DNA of 64,000 nucleotides from Rhabdophis nuchalis. Lineage: Eukaryota; Chordata; Lepidosauria; Squamata; Natricidae. The notes beneath the pieces were generated by a model. The model searched no databases. It was given only the letters and a program-made list of their open reading frames with translations, and was not told the DNA's origin. Every line of letters begins with the position of its first letter. Position 1 is the first letter of the stretch. The stretch spans positions 16,821,574-16,885,573 of the forward strand of contig CM077658.1 of the NCBI GenBank assembly GCA_039707465.1, written 5' to 3'. Both the position numbers and the translations under genes were made by a program. Below are positions 55,570 to 64,000 of this stretch, one piece after another.

Positions 55570-56201
55570 TGTATTCTGACCCAGCTTTAGCAGAAGCAAG
55601 AAACAGACTCCTTATCACTAAAAACCCCTCTTTATTTACCTCTTGTGAATTAATTGCATTCACCCACTGAAAAGCCCAGGCAAGAGTCCTTCAAAGAGTT
55701 AACTGCAGTAACAGACCTTATCACTTCCTTGTGAAAATTGCCAGGCCCTGAGCTCCCAGCCGAAAGGCTGCAAATTAAGTTCTGGCAAGCAGTCTTTGAG
55801 GCACGAAACACAATGTGCACCATCTTCAGAAATACGAACTGTTGTCTCCTATGACAGTCACTCCCCTTTCCTTCTATTTATTCTCCAGCCAGGGAGGGAC
55901 CATTCAGTGTCCATGTGTGCTTTGCTTCCCAAGTCAACTCCTTGTCCTCCATTGTTCACCTCTCCTAACTGCTCTGCGCATACATACATCTGGAACAGTC
56001 CCCAGCTGTTCTTCCTCTTCGCTCAGATCAGCCTCCAAAGGCAGCTGCCTCTCTGATGGCTTGGAAATGTTGGACAGTCCTGGCTCTATCTCTGCGTCCA
56101 ATGCAGAGCATCCATCCCCAGATTCCAGGACTGGCCCACGTTCCTCCCCAATTTCCTCATCATCCAAGTCTGCCACTGCTGGAAGCTGCTGGGCCACAAC
56201 A
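55570..56201 (-). mobile_element. LTR-like element, same family as 21.7-22.9 kb
   Basis: On minus it starts TGTTGTGGCCCAGCAGC and ends GGGTCAGAATACA. It has a GAATAAATAGAAGG TATA-like box in the middle and an AATAAAGAGG signal near 55635. Length about 632 bp. Flanks do not show a matching duplication, so the left limit is provisional. Confidence 0.68.
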
Positions 56202-58129
56202 GCTTGTTGACGGTAGACATTATGTTTCTTACTATGAACTGCCCAACATTTATTTCTAATTTTCCTCCTCCCGAGATGATAGAAATCCATTACTAGAGAA
56301 TGTACAGTTTGATACCAGATCTGAAAAGACAGAACAATCTTTGCAATACCAAAGGAAGAGGATAAGATGGTTAAAAATACGAATTTGGGCAAATAATTAT
56401 GGGAGACAGTGGAGTTCCTTGCACGCTATGGTCCATGGTGTCATGAAGAGTTGGACATGACTTAGTGACTGAAGAACAATTCATTTGCAATCTTTCAGAT
56501 CCTGGTGAATCTTTCAGTTACCATTGGTGGAGACTGGAATTTACAGTTCTTTTCATTCCCTACCTGCCAACTAGAAACACTAATTAATAGATTGATCTGA
56601 GATGGAATTTGCATCAAAAGACTCGGATTAAAAACAGCATGCTGATACTGGGCAAAACTGTGAAACATAGATAACAAGCTCTACAAAGCCATGCAGTTGC
56701 ATTTTTTGGGGGGGGGGGAAAGCAATAAGAGAGAATGCATTTTATAATTGGAATCAAAATCAAAATTGTTATCAAGATTTCATTCCTTTGATCCTCTCGT
56801 AAACAGCTCTCAAGGGAGCTGGCAATCTCTCTGCTTTCAAAACAGCTAGAACTGCAACACATAAGCAGCATAAAATTGTAGACAGATACGGATGCCAAGG
56901 AGGGCTGGGAAAAAAGTTCCCCAGCAGTAAGAAAGAGAGAAAGAAGTAAATTCTGTAGTCTAAAACATTCTCGCGATTGGTGGCTATTGAAGCTGAAAAT
57001 GTCAGACTTCTACAGGAAGCCAATGTCTCACCTAAACAATGCACAAAGCAAACTCCCGTTTAAAAATTTCAGTGGAGAAATAAGGTTGAGTGTGCAGAAA
57101 GCAAATATCTTAAAAAAAAAAAATAGTATCAAGGCATATGTTGCAGACTCTTTCCCGGAACTGTTGTGCTGCTAGTTTAATAAGGATGTCGCATATCCAT
57201 GGAAAATAAATTGCTTCAGATTAAGGAGACTGTGTGATGCCGAGTATCTTAACATGACCCAATTCCCAGTCTGATTTGGCTTTGCTTACAGTATATCAGC
57301 CGACCATTTGATCTGTTCAAAAAGATGGGAGATTAGCGTGTTATCTAATTATAGAGTATCTCTGCAATAAATGTATGGGTGAACACACTATGGGAATGTT
57401 GCCTAGTTGCTTAGATTGGTGAATTAAAGGCAACTGATTTCTCACAAAACACACCTAAATACACTCAACCTCTCTTACATATATTATTTCCAAAATTCCA
57501 GGTTATGTGAATAAAATATACAACTCAGCACCTGTGATTACATTTTGCAGACACTGAGTTCCTCCTGCAAACATTTATTCTTCATGTCCAAAGCTTTTTG
57601 TCCTGTTCAACTGTGCAACAATGGTGCCTGTATATGTGTGTGTGTGTGCGTGTATTTCAATCACCATGCGTGATGTTGGGGTTCAGACTCACACTCTCTT
57701 GATTCTCTGCTGGCGTGCCTGTGATATTTCATCCAAACAAATCCGGCATACAGAAAGAATACATAAATAAAGTTTGCATAATGCAACTTTAATACGCTCA
57801 GTTGTACCTGATGAGCTTCCGCATCATCTCACAGCCAGATGACACCAAGTTTGTGAACATGTAGAACCAATGTTCATACAACTATAAACATAAACATCTC
57901 TTCAATGCAAATGTCCCTATTGTTTGCATGGTCTGTTTTGTTGAGACATCAGAGGAGGTGACATTGGGGGATTAGCAACTGAATTGGACTAGAACGGTGC
58001 CTTCAGTATAATATATTGTTTCCGAAGCAGTTTGGAAAGGAATCAAATAAATATGATGGATGGTATTTTTATGAAATATGGTATTAATATGCGTATTTAA
58101 ATAATATGGGGCTTTGCATAAAAGCAATA
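56202..58129. other. Single-copy stretch, no gene seen
   Basis: No exon. Minor simple runs (G at 56707-56718, TG at 57637-57652). No dispersed repeat recognised. Confidence 0.4.
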
Positions 58130-58560
58130 CATGGAATTACTGACTAAACAAAAAAATGATAATTCAATATGAATATACATATGTATGCTAAATGTAACAA
58201 ATATGATTAATAATATCTCACTTGCATTATGTAGAATATGGTGATTGATATAAAAACTAAATATAGAAATATTGAATAACCAAATAACAAGTTGAATAAG
58301 CAACAATGAAAGAGCTTAAGGTAATATAAATGTTGGTATTAATATTAGTTATATAAGTTTGTTAAATGTAACAAATATGATTGATAATATTTGATTCGTA
58401 TCAAAAGCTATGACAATTAAGAGGGCGATCAATATAAAAATAACATTGAAATATTGAATGACTAAACAATGAAAGATTAAAATTTAATATACAGATGTGT
58501 ATTACTTTAAGGATTATATTAGCTTGTTAAATGAAACAAATACGATTCATATTAATTTTC
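58130..58560. repeat. Diverged AT-rich tandem repeat, period about 170 bp
   Basis: TTAAATG(T/A)AACAAATA-type cores occur at about 58189, 58363 and 58528, 174 and 165 bases apart. They are accompanied by repeated (G)A(C/A)TAAACAA and GATATAAAAA(C/T)-like segments. Roughly two and a half copies. Confidence 0.65.
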
Positions 58561-59115
58561 TTGTAGGAAATGTATGATATTCAGGTACCACACTGAATAG
58601 ACAGTTGGAGGTTGAGCTTGTAGACGTAATTCTCTCATCAGATGTTATCAATGAATGGAGTTGGTGTAGATAAATGCTTGCTATTATGACCTTATGGTTT
58701 AACTATTGTCGGATAGGAATGCATTGGTTATTTTTCCCCACTCCTTGTTTCGTTTTCATCTACTTTCATGTTTTTGAACCAAGGCTGTGAAAGTGTGCCA
58801 CAGAGATTTATGGCCATTGGTTGGAAGGGATGATTTTGTAATTTTATGGGACAATAAGCACGAAACTTTGTTCCCGCTTGTCAGATTTCCAGAGCTACTA
58901 AACTTTTGCACTGTGAATGAACCTTGAGGATCTGCCAGAAATATTGGCAGAATGACCCTCTTGTTTTAGTACTGAAATGTAGTTTCTCCATTATTCTGTA
59001 ATAAAACCTCAGGAACCACTTTGACATCTCTGGTTTTATTTTTGGGTATCGAAATTGGGCCTTTTTGACATCTTGTACTTTGCTCATGGCTGATTTTGGA
59101 GTCTTGCCTTGTGAG
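58561..59115. other. Single-copy stretch, no gene seen
   Basis: No repeat or exon recognised. Confidence 0.4.
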
Positions 59116-59265
59116 GAGGAGGAGGAGGAGAAGGAGGAGAGGAGGAGGAGGAGAGGAGGAGGAGGAGGAGGAGGAGGAGGAGGAAGAAGAAGAAGAAGAA
59201 GAAGAAGAAGAAGAAGAAGAAGAAGAAGAAGAAGAAGAAGAAGAAGAAGAAGAAGAAGAAGAAGA
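59116..59265. repeat. GGA/GAA purine-only tract
   Basis: About 150 bases of uninterrupted purines: GGA-type units on the left, then about 27 GAA units. Glu/Arg/Ser/Leu homopolymer frames here are artefacts. Confidence 0.96.
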
Positions 59266-59407
59266 GACAAGGGTGAGAGGGGAGAGAAACATGAGCCAGT
59301 CTCTCTCTTTCAGCCCAATTCATTTCTGAAAGTTACTATTGTGGGATAAAAAATTCTTCCCTTTGTTGGAACTGTCATATACTTGGGAAATGCCATTCTA
59401 ACTAAGA

Positions 59408-59648
59408 GAGAGGTCGGCAACCTTAAACATTCAAAGAGCCACAAAGGTCTTAACTGGAAGCCCCCGTTCAATTCTGAAGCCGACCGGAAGTCCGGTTCCC
59501 CAACCATAGTATCTCCTCTTAGTCCTTTTTCCTCTACCTGTCCTAATCAAAAGCTCTATCAATTGTGGAGCTAACCGGCAACAGGGAGCTGCAGCAAAGG
59601 GATGAAAGAGCCACATGCAGCTCGAGAGCCACTGGTTGCCGACCCCAG
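59408..59648. mobile_element. Non-autonomous hAT transposon (GTCGGCAACC ends)
   Basis: Begins GAGAGGTCGGCAACC and ends GGTTGCCGACCCCAG, a clear terminal inverted repeat. Exact 8-bp duplication AACTAAGA (59400-59407 and 59649-59656). 241 bp, no ORF. Sister of 25638-25882. Confidence 0.92.
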
Positions 59649-59656
59649 AACTAAGA

Positions 59657-60280
59657 GAAAGAGGAAGCAGAAAATGTCCCAAAAGAGAGATTTCAGAACC
59701 ACAGATAGTGCCAAGTAAGGGCCATGCTTTGATAAGGCTCACCCAGATCTTGATTCCTTGACAAACTACTGTATATCTTCTAATATCTGCCTTGCCTCTT
59801 TCTGAAGGATGAAACTGGAAAGGAATCCTGGGTTGGTTGGTTGGTTGGTTGGTTTGCTTTTTTAGCTTTTCACTTTATCACTTTTGCTTACCAGCAAACG
59901 TTGGAAATTCTGCCGTGTAGAGAGTTCACTCTGAGAGAATTTGGTTTGCACCCTCTTTCTGTGTCTTCCATTTTGTATGTGTTGTTCTAGCTGTTATTCA
60001 AGGTCACGACATCAGGCATTACGTGCCCAGCTTATGAAATTCTGCAATGCACCAGATACAATAATAGGGAAGAGGAAGATGACTGTTTATGGGAAAAGTG
60101 GAAATTGCAAATTGTGGGGACAAGAATTGACTGATGAAGACATCAATCTATCCCAATCCAGGAAACATCCTAAAATTTTTGAATTCCAGGTCCTTGTTAT
60201 TTCATGTTTCATGAATGAAAACAGAGGTGAGAATTGCATTTGGATTGTTATATTCCCAATTTTATCCCAATTTTTCATAT
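59657..60280. other. Single-copy stretch with a TTGG run
   Basis: GGTT tetranucleotide run at 59831-59854. No exon recognised. Confidence 0.45.
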
Positions 60281-60285
60281 GCATT

Positions 60286-60624
60286 AGGTAAAGGTAAAGG
60301 TTCTTCTCACTCATATGTGCTAGTCGTTCCTGACTCTAGGGGGCAGTGCTCATCTCTGTTTCAAAGCTGAAGAGCCAGCACTCTTCGTGGTCATGTGGCC
60401 GGCATGACTAAATGCCGAAGGTGCATAGAATGCTGTTACCTTCCCACCAAAGGTGGTTCCTATTTTTCTACTTGCATTTTTACATGTTTTCGAACTGCTA
60501 GGTTGGCAGAAGCTGGGACAAGTACTGGGAGCTCACTCTGTTACTAGGGATTCGAACTGCCAAACTGCCGACCTTTCTGATCAACAAGCTCAGCGTCTTA
60601 GCCACTGAGCCATCGAGTCCCTTC
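60286..60624 (-). repeat. Sauria-type SINE
   Basis: Complete reversed copy from AGGTAAAGGTAAAGGTTC to AGCCACTGAGCCATCGAGTC, with B-box complement GGGATTCGAACTGCC. A short deletion is visible after CTCTGTTA. Confidence 0.92.
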
Positions 60625-61863
60625 CTACAGGTTTCCAATAAATACTACGAAGTATTTGAACCTGAAAGATAATTACATTCTGATCTACATTATTACTCCA
60701 TGAGGTATGAAGTAGCTTCCCCCCAAGCCCCTTTCTTAATAAACGAAACACATTCCCAATATCCCTGCTGGAGACTTGGATCTTCAGATTCTTCTGATGC
60801 CCTTAGACTTGTTTTTATTCTCATTTCCTGTCTTTTCCAAAAGCAGGACATGTGTTCAGCAACACCTCTGCAGTGCCCAATTTCTACACTGCTTATTTAC
60901 TGCCTTTCACCATTGCGTTGCAGCCCAAGTGCTGCGTATTTCAATGTTATCTTTTAAACATTTGACAAGTCAACCTATTTTACTGTGATTATTTTATGCT
61001 GGGTTGGGAGCGTAATAGTTCCTCCCGGACACGTTGAAGTGCAGGATTTGTAGCATCGTTGAAGCCCTGTCATTTATCACAAAATACTCTAAAGATGCAT
61101 TTTGGGGCGATGCTCAAAATTGTCCTGGTTTCTTTCCCCCCACCCCTTCCCGATATTATCCCCAAACTGCAGAGAGCCTGCCAAACGTTTTCTGAAGTCA
61201 CGCTAGATACTTTTACGCAGACACAGCCATACCTAAGCAAAGCTAAGCTTTGGAGAGCCTAGAAAATGATGGGACATCTCAGTTGGATTGTTGCATAGGT
61301 CATGGACCTCTCTTTTCCTCCCGGCTCTCCAATTTGTCGGTCTGCACTGCAGTGAGGTTGAAAATAAAACGGGAGGTTGCTCCATGCTAGTTTTAATCTA
61401 TTCTACTTGGTGGTGGTTGTTCTTTTTTTTAATTTTAAGTGAAACTTTCCATTTTCTTCTTTTCTCTTTACTTTATGCATATGACCCAACATATATCACT
61501 GTAAGCTTTTAGAAAAGCATGCGAGACACGGTTTTAGAAAGCGTGCGGGGGAAGGTAGGGAGGACTTCCTCATAAGAAGTTTTATTGGAGCGCTATTGGT
61601 TTTAACCACATTTATTCATTAGCTTTTAGTGCAGAGCAGATTCATTCATTTAAACCTGTAGGTCTTTTTTTTATTATTTAAAGATTCCTTTAAGGGAAGT
61701 CACCGTGCTGCACCATGAGGTATTTGCCTCGAACAAAATCTGTCAAAGATTTTGTCATTTGCCTACCGTAGATATTAAGGTTTAACACAGATGAATGTAA
61801 AATAATGCTACGTTTTTTCAGCACATTCCAGAAAGGGTTCTGTTAGAGAAAAATGCGTAAAGC
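60625..61863. other. Single-copy stretch, no gene seen
   Basis: No repeat or exon recognised. Confidence 0.4.
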
Positions 61864-61878
61864 TATGCACGTTGAAAA

Positions 61879-62223
61879 GGATGCAGTGGCTAAGACGCTG
61901 AGCTTGTCAATCAGGAGGTCGGCAGTTCAGCGGTTCGAATCCCTAGCGCTGTGTAATGGAGTGAGCTCCCGTTCCTTGTCCCAGCTGCTGCCAACCTAGC
62001 AGTTCGAAAGCACGTAAAAATGCAAGTAGGAAAATAGGAGCCACCTTTGGTGGGAAGATAACAGTGTTCTGTGCGCCTTCGGTGTTTAGTCATACTCACC
62101 ACATGACCATGGAGTCGTCTTTGGACAGCGCTAACTCTTCGGCTTTGAAATGGAGATGAGCACTGCCCCCTAGAGTCGGGAATGACTAGCACATATTTCC
62201 AAGGGAATCTTTACCTTTAACTT
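61879..62223 (+). repeat. Sauria-type SINE with 15-bp target duplication
   Basis: Starts GGATGCAGTGGCTAAGACGC, B box GTTCGAATCCC, ends AATCTTTACCTTTAAC. Flanks TATGCACGTTGAAAA (61864-61878) and TATGCACGTTGAAGA (62224-62238). Confidence 0.95.
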
Positions 62224-62238
62224 TATGCACGTTGAAGA

Positions 62239-62704
62239 GAATATAGGAAAGGATATTCCAAGATAAATCCAAAATCAAAACTTTTTTCAAGTGCTCGATT
62301 AAAAGAAAAAATACAGATTTGTGCATTTCAAGTAGAAACAAGCCAAAAGGAATTTGAGTGCATTCAAACATGCACATTTTCTGTGATTTTTTTTAAAAAT
62401 TGCAGTGTGGAATACGGCCTGTGGCTAAAGGCATGCAAAAGTGCCATAAACGGGGAAAAGGGTTGATTTGCACTTTGCTTCATTTTACTGATTCCCAACT
62501 TAAAAAGAGAACCAGGGTAAGAATTCAAGAACTAGCAACACTACCATTATCCAAATTTGAAGATGAGAAACTGTACATCAAAGACTTCTGGCGAAACGGC
62601 AAGAATCGAAATAAGAGGCGCACAATCGCCTGAAATATTAAACAGATTTTAAGGAGATGTATGAAACAGGAATACAAATGGCAATACGATCAAAGTAAGA
62701 AAGT
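62239..62704. other. Single-copy stretch, no gene seen
   Basis: A 77-codon open frame at 62400-62633 is lysine-rich with no family likeness. No repeat recognised. Confidence 0.4.
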
Positions 62705-62911
62705 TAGATACAGATCATCCTTGATTTACAACAGCTCGTTTAGTAACCGTTTGAAGTTACAACGGCAGAGAAAAAAAGTGACTTGTGAGCAGTTTTCACA
62801 CTTAGGACTCTGCAGCACCTCCATGGTTATGTGATTTACATTCGGATCCTTGGCAACTGACTCACATGTATGACGATTGCAGCATCCTGGGGTCATGTGG
62901 TTCCCCTATAG

Positions 62912-63059
62912 CAGGGGTTCCCAAACTTGGCAACTTTAAGACTTGTGGACTTCAACTCCCAGAATTCTCCAGCCAGCATAGCTTGTGGACATAGCTGGCT
63001 GGAGAATTCTGGGAGTTGAAGTCCACAAGTCTTAAAGTTGCCAAGTTTGGGAACCCCTG
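62912..63059. mobile_element. Palindromic hAT-type hairpin MITE
   Basis: Starts CAGGGGTTCCCAAACTTGGC and ends in its reverse complement GGGAACCCCTG. Exact 8-bp duplication CCCTATAG (62904-62911 and 63060-63067). The two arms are about 60 bases and almost perfectly complementary. Confidence 0.95.
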
Positions 63060-63086
63060 CCCTATAGTGACCTTCTGATAGGCAAA

Positions 63087-63326
63087 GAGCCACAGTGGCG
63101 CAGTGGTTAGACTGCAGTACTGCAGGCTACTTCTGCTGCCTGCCGGCTGCCTGCAATTTGGCAGTTCGAATCTCACCAGGCTCAAGGTGGACTCAGCCTC
63201 CCATCCTTCTGAAGTTGGTAAAATGAGGACCCAGATTGTTGGGGACAATAGGCTGACTCTGTAAACTCCTTAGAGAGGGCTATAAAGCACTGTGAAGCGG
63301 TGTAGAAGTCTAAGTGCTATTGCTAA
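63087..63326 (+). repeat. tRNA-headed SINE, GCTATT-tail family
   Basis: The cleanest copy: GAGCCACAGTGGCGCAGTGG head, B box GCAGTTCGAATCTC, body GTAAAATGAGGACCCAG, tail AAGTGCTATTGCTA. Inserted at GCAAAGTCAA of the older DNA transposon. Confidence 0.93.
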
Positions 63327-64000
63327 AGTCAATGGGGAACCCAGATTCACTTAATGCATTACTAATTTAACATATACAGCTGATACACTTAACAAACGTG
63401 GCTGGAAAGGTTATAAAATGAGGTAAAACATATTTCTCACTTAGCAACACAAATATTGAGCTCGGTTGCGGCCATACGTTGAGGACTGCTTGCATTTTTA
63501 CCATTGGGGTAACTCTGAGGTTGATTGACTGTAAAGGCGATGCAAGCTTAATTCCTCACAGGAACAGGGCGAGGTGGGTGAGTGGATTTAATGAGAGCCT
63601 CCATGTTGGAAGTTGAAATCTGGTGCCAGGTTTTTAATGTTTACGGTTTTAATAGATTTAATATGGTATCGTGTGGTTTTATTAGTGATAGGGTTTTAAT
63701 TGTTGGCTGCGCACCGCCTAGAGCTCAGCGTAAGAGGGACTTGTTTTAAATAAAGAAGCATAAAATAAATACATTAGTTGTTTGAGTAGAATATTGCCTC
63801 AGGCCTTTGTGTGTGTGTGTTTTGATAAATTAAAAGGATGGGAGGTTTACTTTTTCAAAAGGTGAGCGTGCAGGAAAAAAAAACACCCCGTCTGCATTAC
63901 ACTTGAGGGAATCTCAAGCCTTTCGCTCCATGTTTTCGTTTCAAAATTAAATCTATGCAGCTTAAGAAGCTGTTTTGTTCTGGGTCAATATATATTGTTT
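63327..64000. other. Decayed L2-like 3' end and single-copy DNA
   Basis: 63640-63770 (TTTTAATTGTTGGCTGCGC, ACCGCCTAGAGCTCAGC, then AAATAAAGAAGCATAAAAT) resembles an old L2 3' UTR. The rest shows no repeat or exon. Confidence 0.4.

Larger units (their letters stand above)
62705..63496 (-). mobile_element. GTAGTCC-family DNA transposon split by a MITE and a SINE
   Basis: The left part (CTTGATTTACAACAGCTCG, GGGTCATGTGG) and right part (AGTCAATGGGGAACCCAG, ACGTTGAGGACTGCTTG) form one decayed element of the 8819-9158 family in reverse. Two younger insertions lie inside. Termini are blurred. Confidence 0.65.

Noticed and set aside
55796..56210. Frames of 86-152 codons on both strands
   Set aside because: They sit inside the LTR-like repeat; homologous frames at 21.8-22.1 and 37.3-37.6 kb are not conserved in reading frame.
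58881..59349. Poly-Leu, poly-Ser, poly-Glu and poly-Arg frames
   Set aside because: Translation of the GGA/GAA microsatellite.
63087..63190. Possible tRNA gene (A- and B-box-like motifs)
   Set aside because: The same head occurs on several dispersed SINE copies with a SINE body and tail, and a cloverleaf acceptor pairing is not maintained.

Overview
The window reads as intergenic or intronic DNA of a squamate reptile, most likely a snake and plausibly a colubroid. The evidence is the repeat set: many tRNA-headed Sauria-type SINEs with a BovB-like tail, CR1 LINEs ending in ATTGT repeats, GC-rich L2-type LINEs ending in ATT repeats, a CR1/L3-like 3' end fused to an AATAG/GGAAT microsatellite, and many short hAT-type and TA-flanked DNA transposons. 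I see no host protein-coding exon, rRNA or genuine tRNA gene, and nothing prokaryotic. Species is not resolved.

The only long, protein-like reading frames belong to two retrotransposons. A CR1 ORF2 at 10238-13105 (955 codons) and an L2-type ORF at 38502-41741 (1079 codons) both keep the endonuclease and reverse-transcriptase catalytic motifs without a stop or frameshift. The L2 copy sits inside an older SINE with an 11-bp near-identical target duplication, and its frame opens in SINE sequence.

Layout: 1-5.8 kb, SINEs, a palindromic MITE, CR1 3' ends, an L1 3' end and a SINE-in-SINE nest; 5.9-9.2 kb, a LINE 3' fragment, a hAT MITE, an L2-in-SINE nest and a TA-flanked DNA element; 9.8-13.8 kb, a hairpin MITE, the intact CR1 and a hAT MITE; 14.3-20.9 kb, L2, CR1 and SINE remnants, the microsatellite-linked CR1 end, a solo LTR inside a DNA transposon, another hAT MITE and a reverse L2; 21.7-25.9 kb, an LTR split by an unclassified 591-bp insert, an L2-in-CR1 nest, and a hAT MITE; 26-37 kb, mostly single-copy DNA with a 307-bp solo LTR, SINEs and simple repeats; 37.3-43.1 kb, an LTR fragment, the L2-in-SINE nest and a hAT-in-SINE nest; 43-64 kb, mostly single-copy DNA with a hairpin MITE, LTR pieces, a TA-flanked MITE, SINEs, an AT-rich tandem repeat, a GGA/GAA tract and a triple nest near 63 kb.

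The pieces do not form a pathway. Their relation is mobilisation and nesting: LINEs supply the machinery SINEs borrow, and interrupted elements give a relative order of insertion. I found no convincing new multi-gene system. The points most worth a second look are the two intact LINE frames, the 591-bp insert with an 8-bp target duplication and a sub-terminal hairpin, the palindromic MITEs with exact duplications, and the microsatellite fused to a LINE end.
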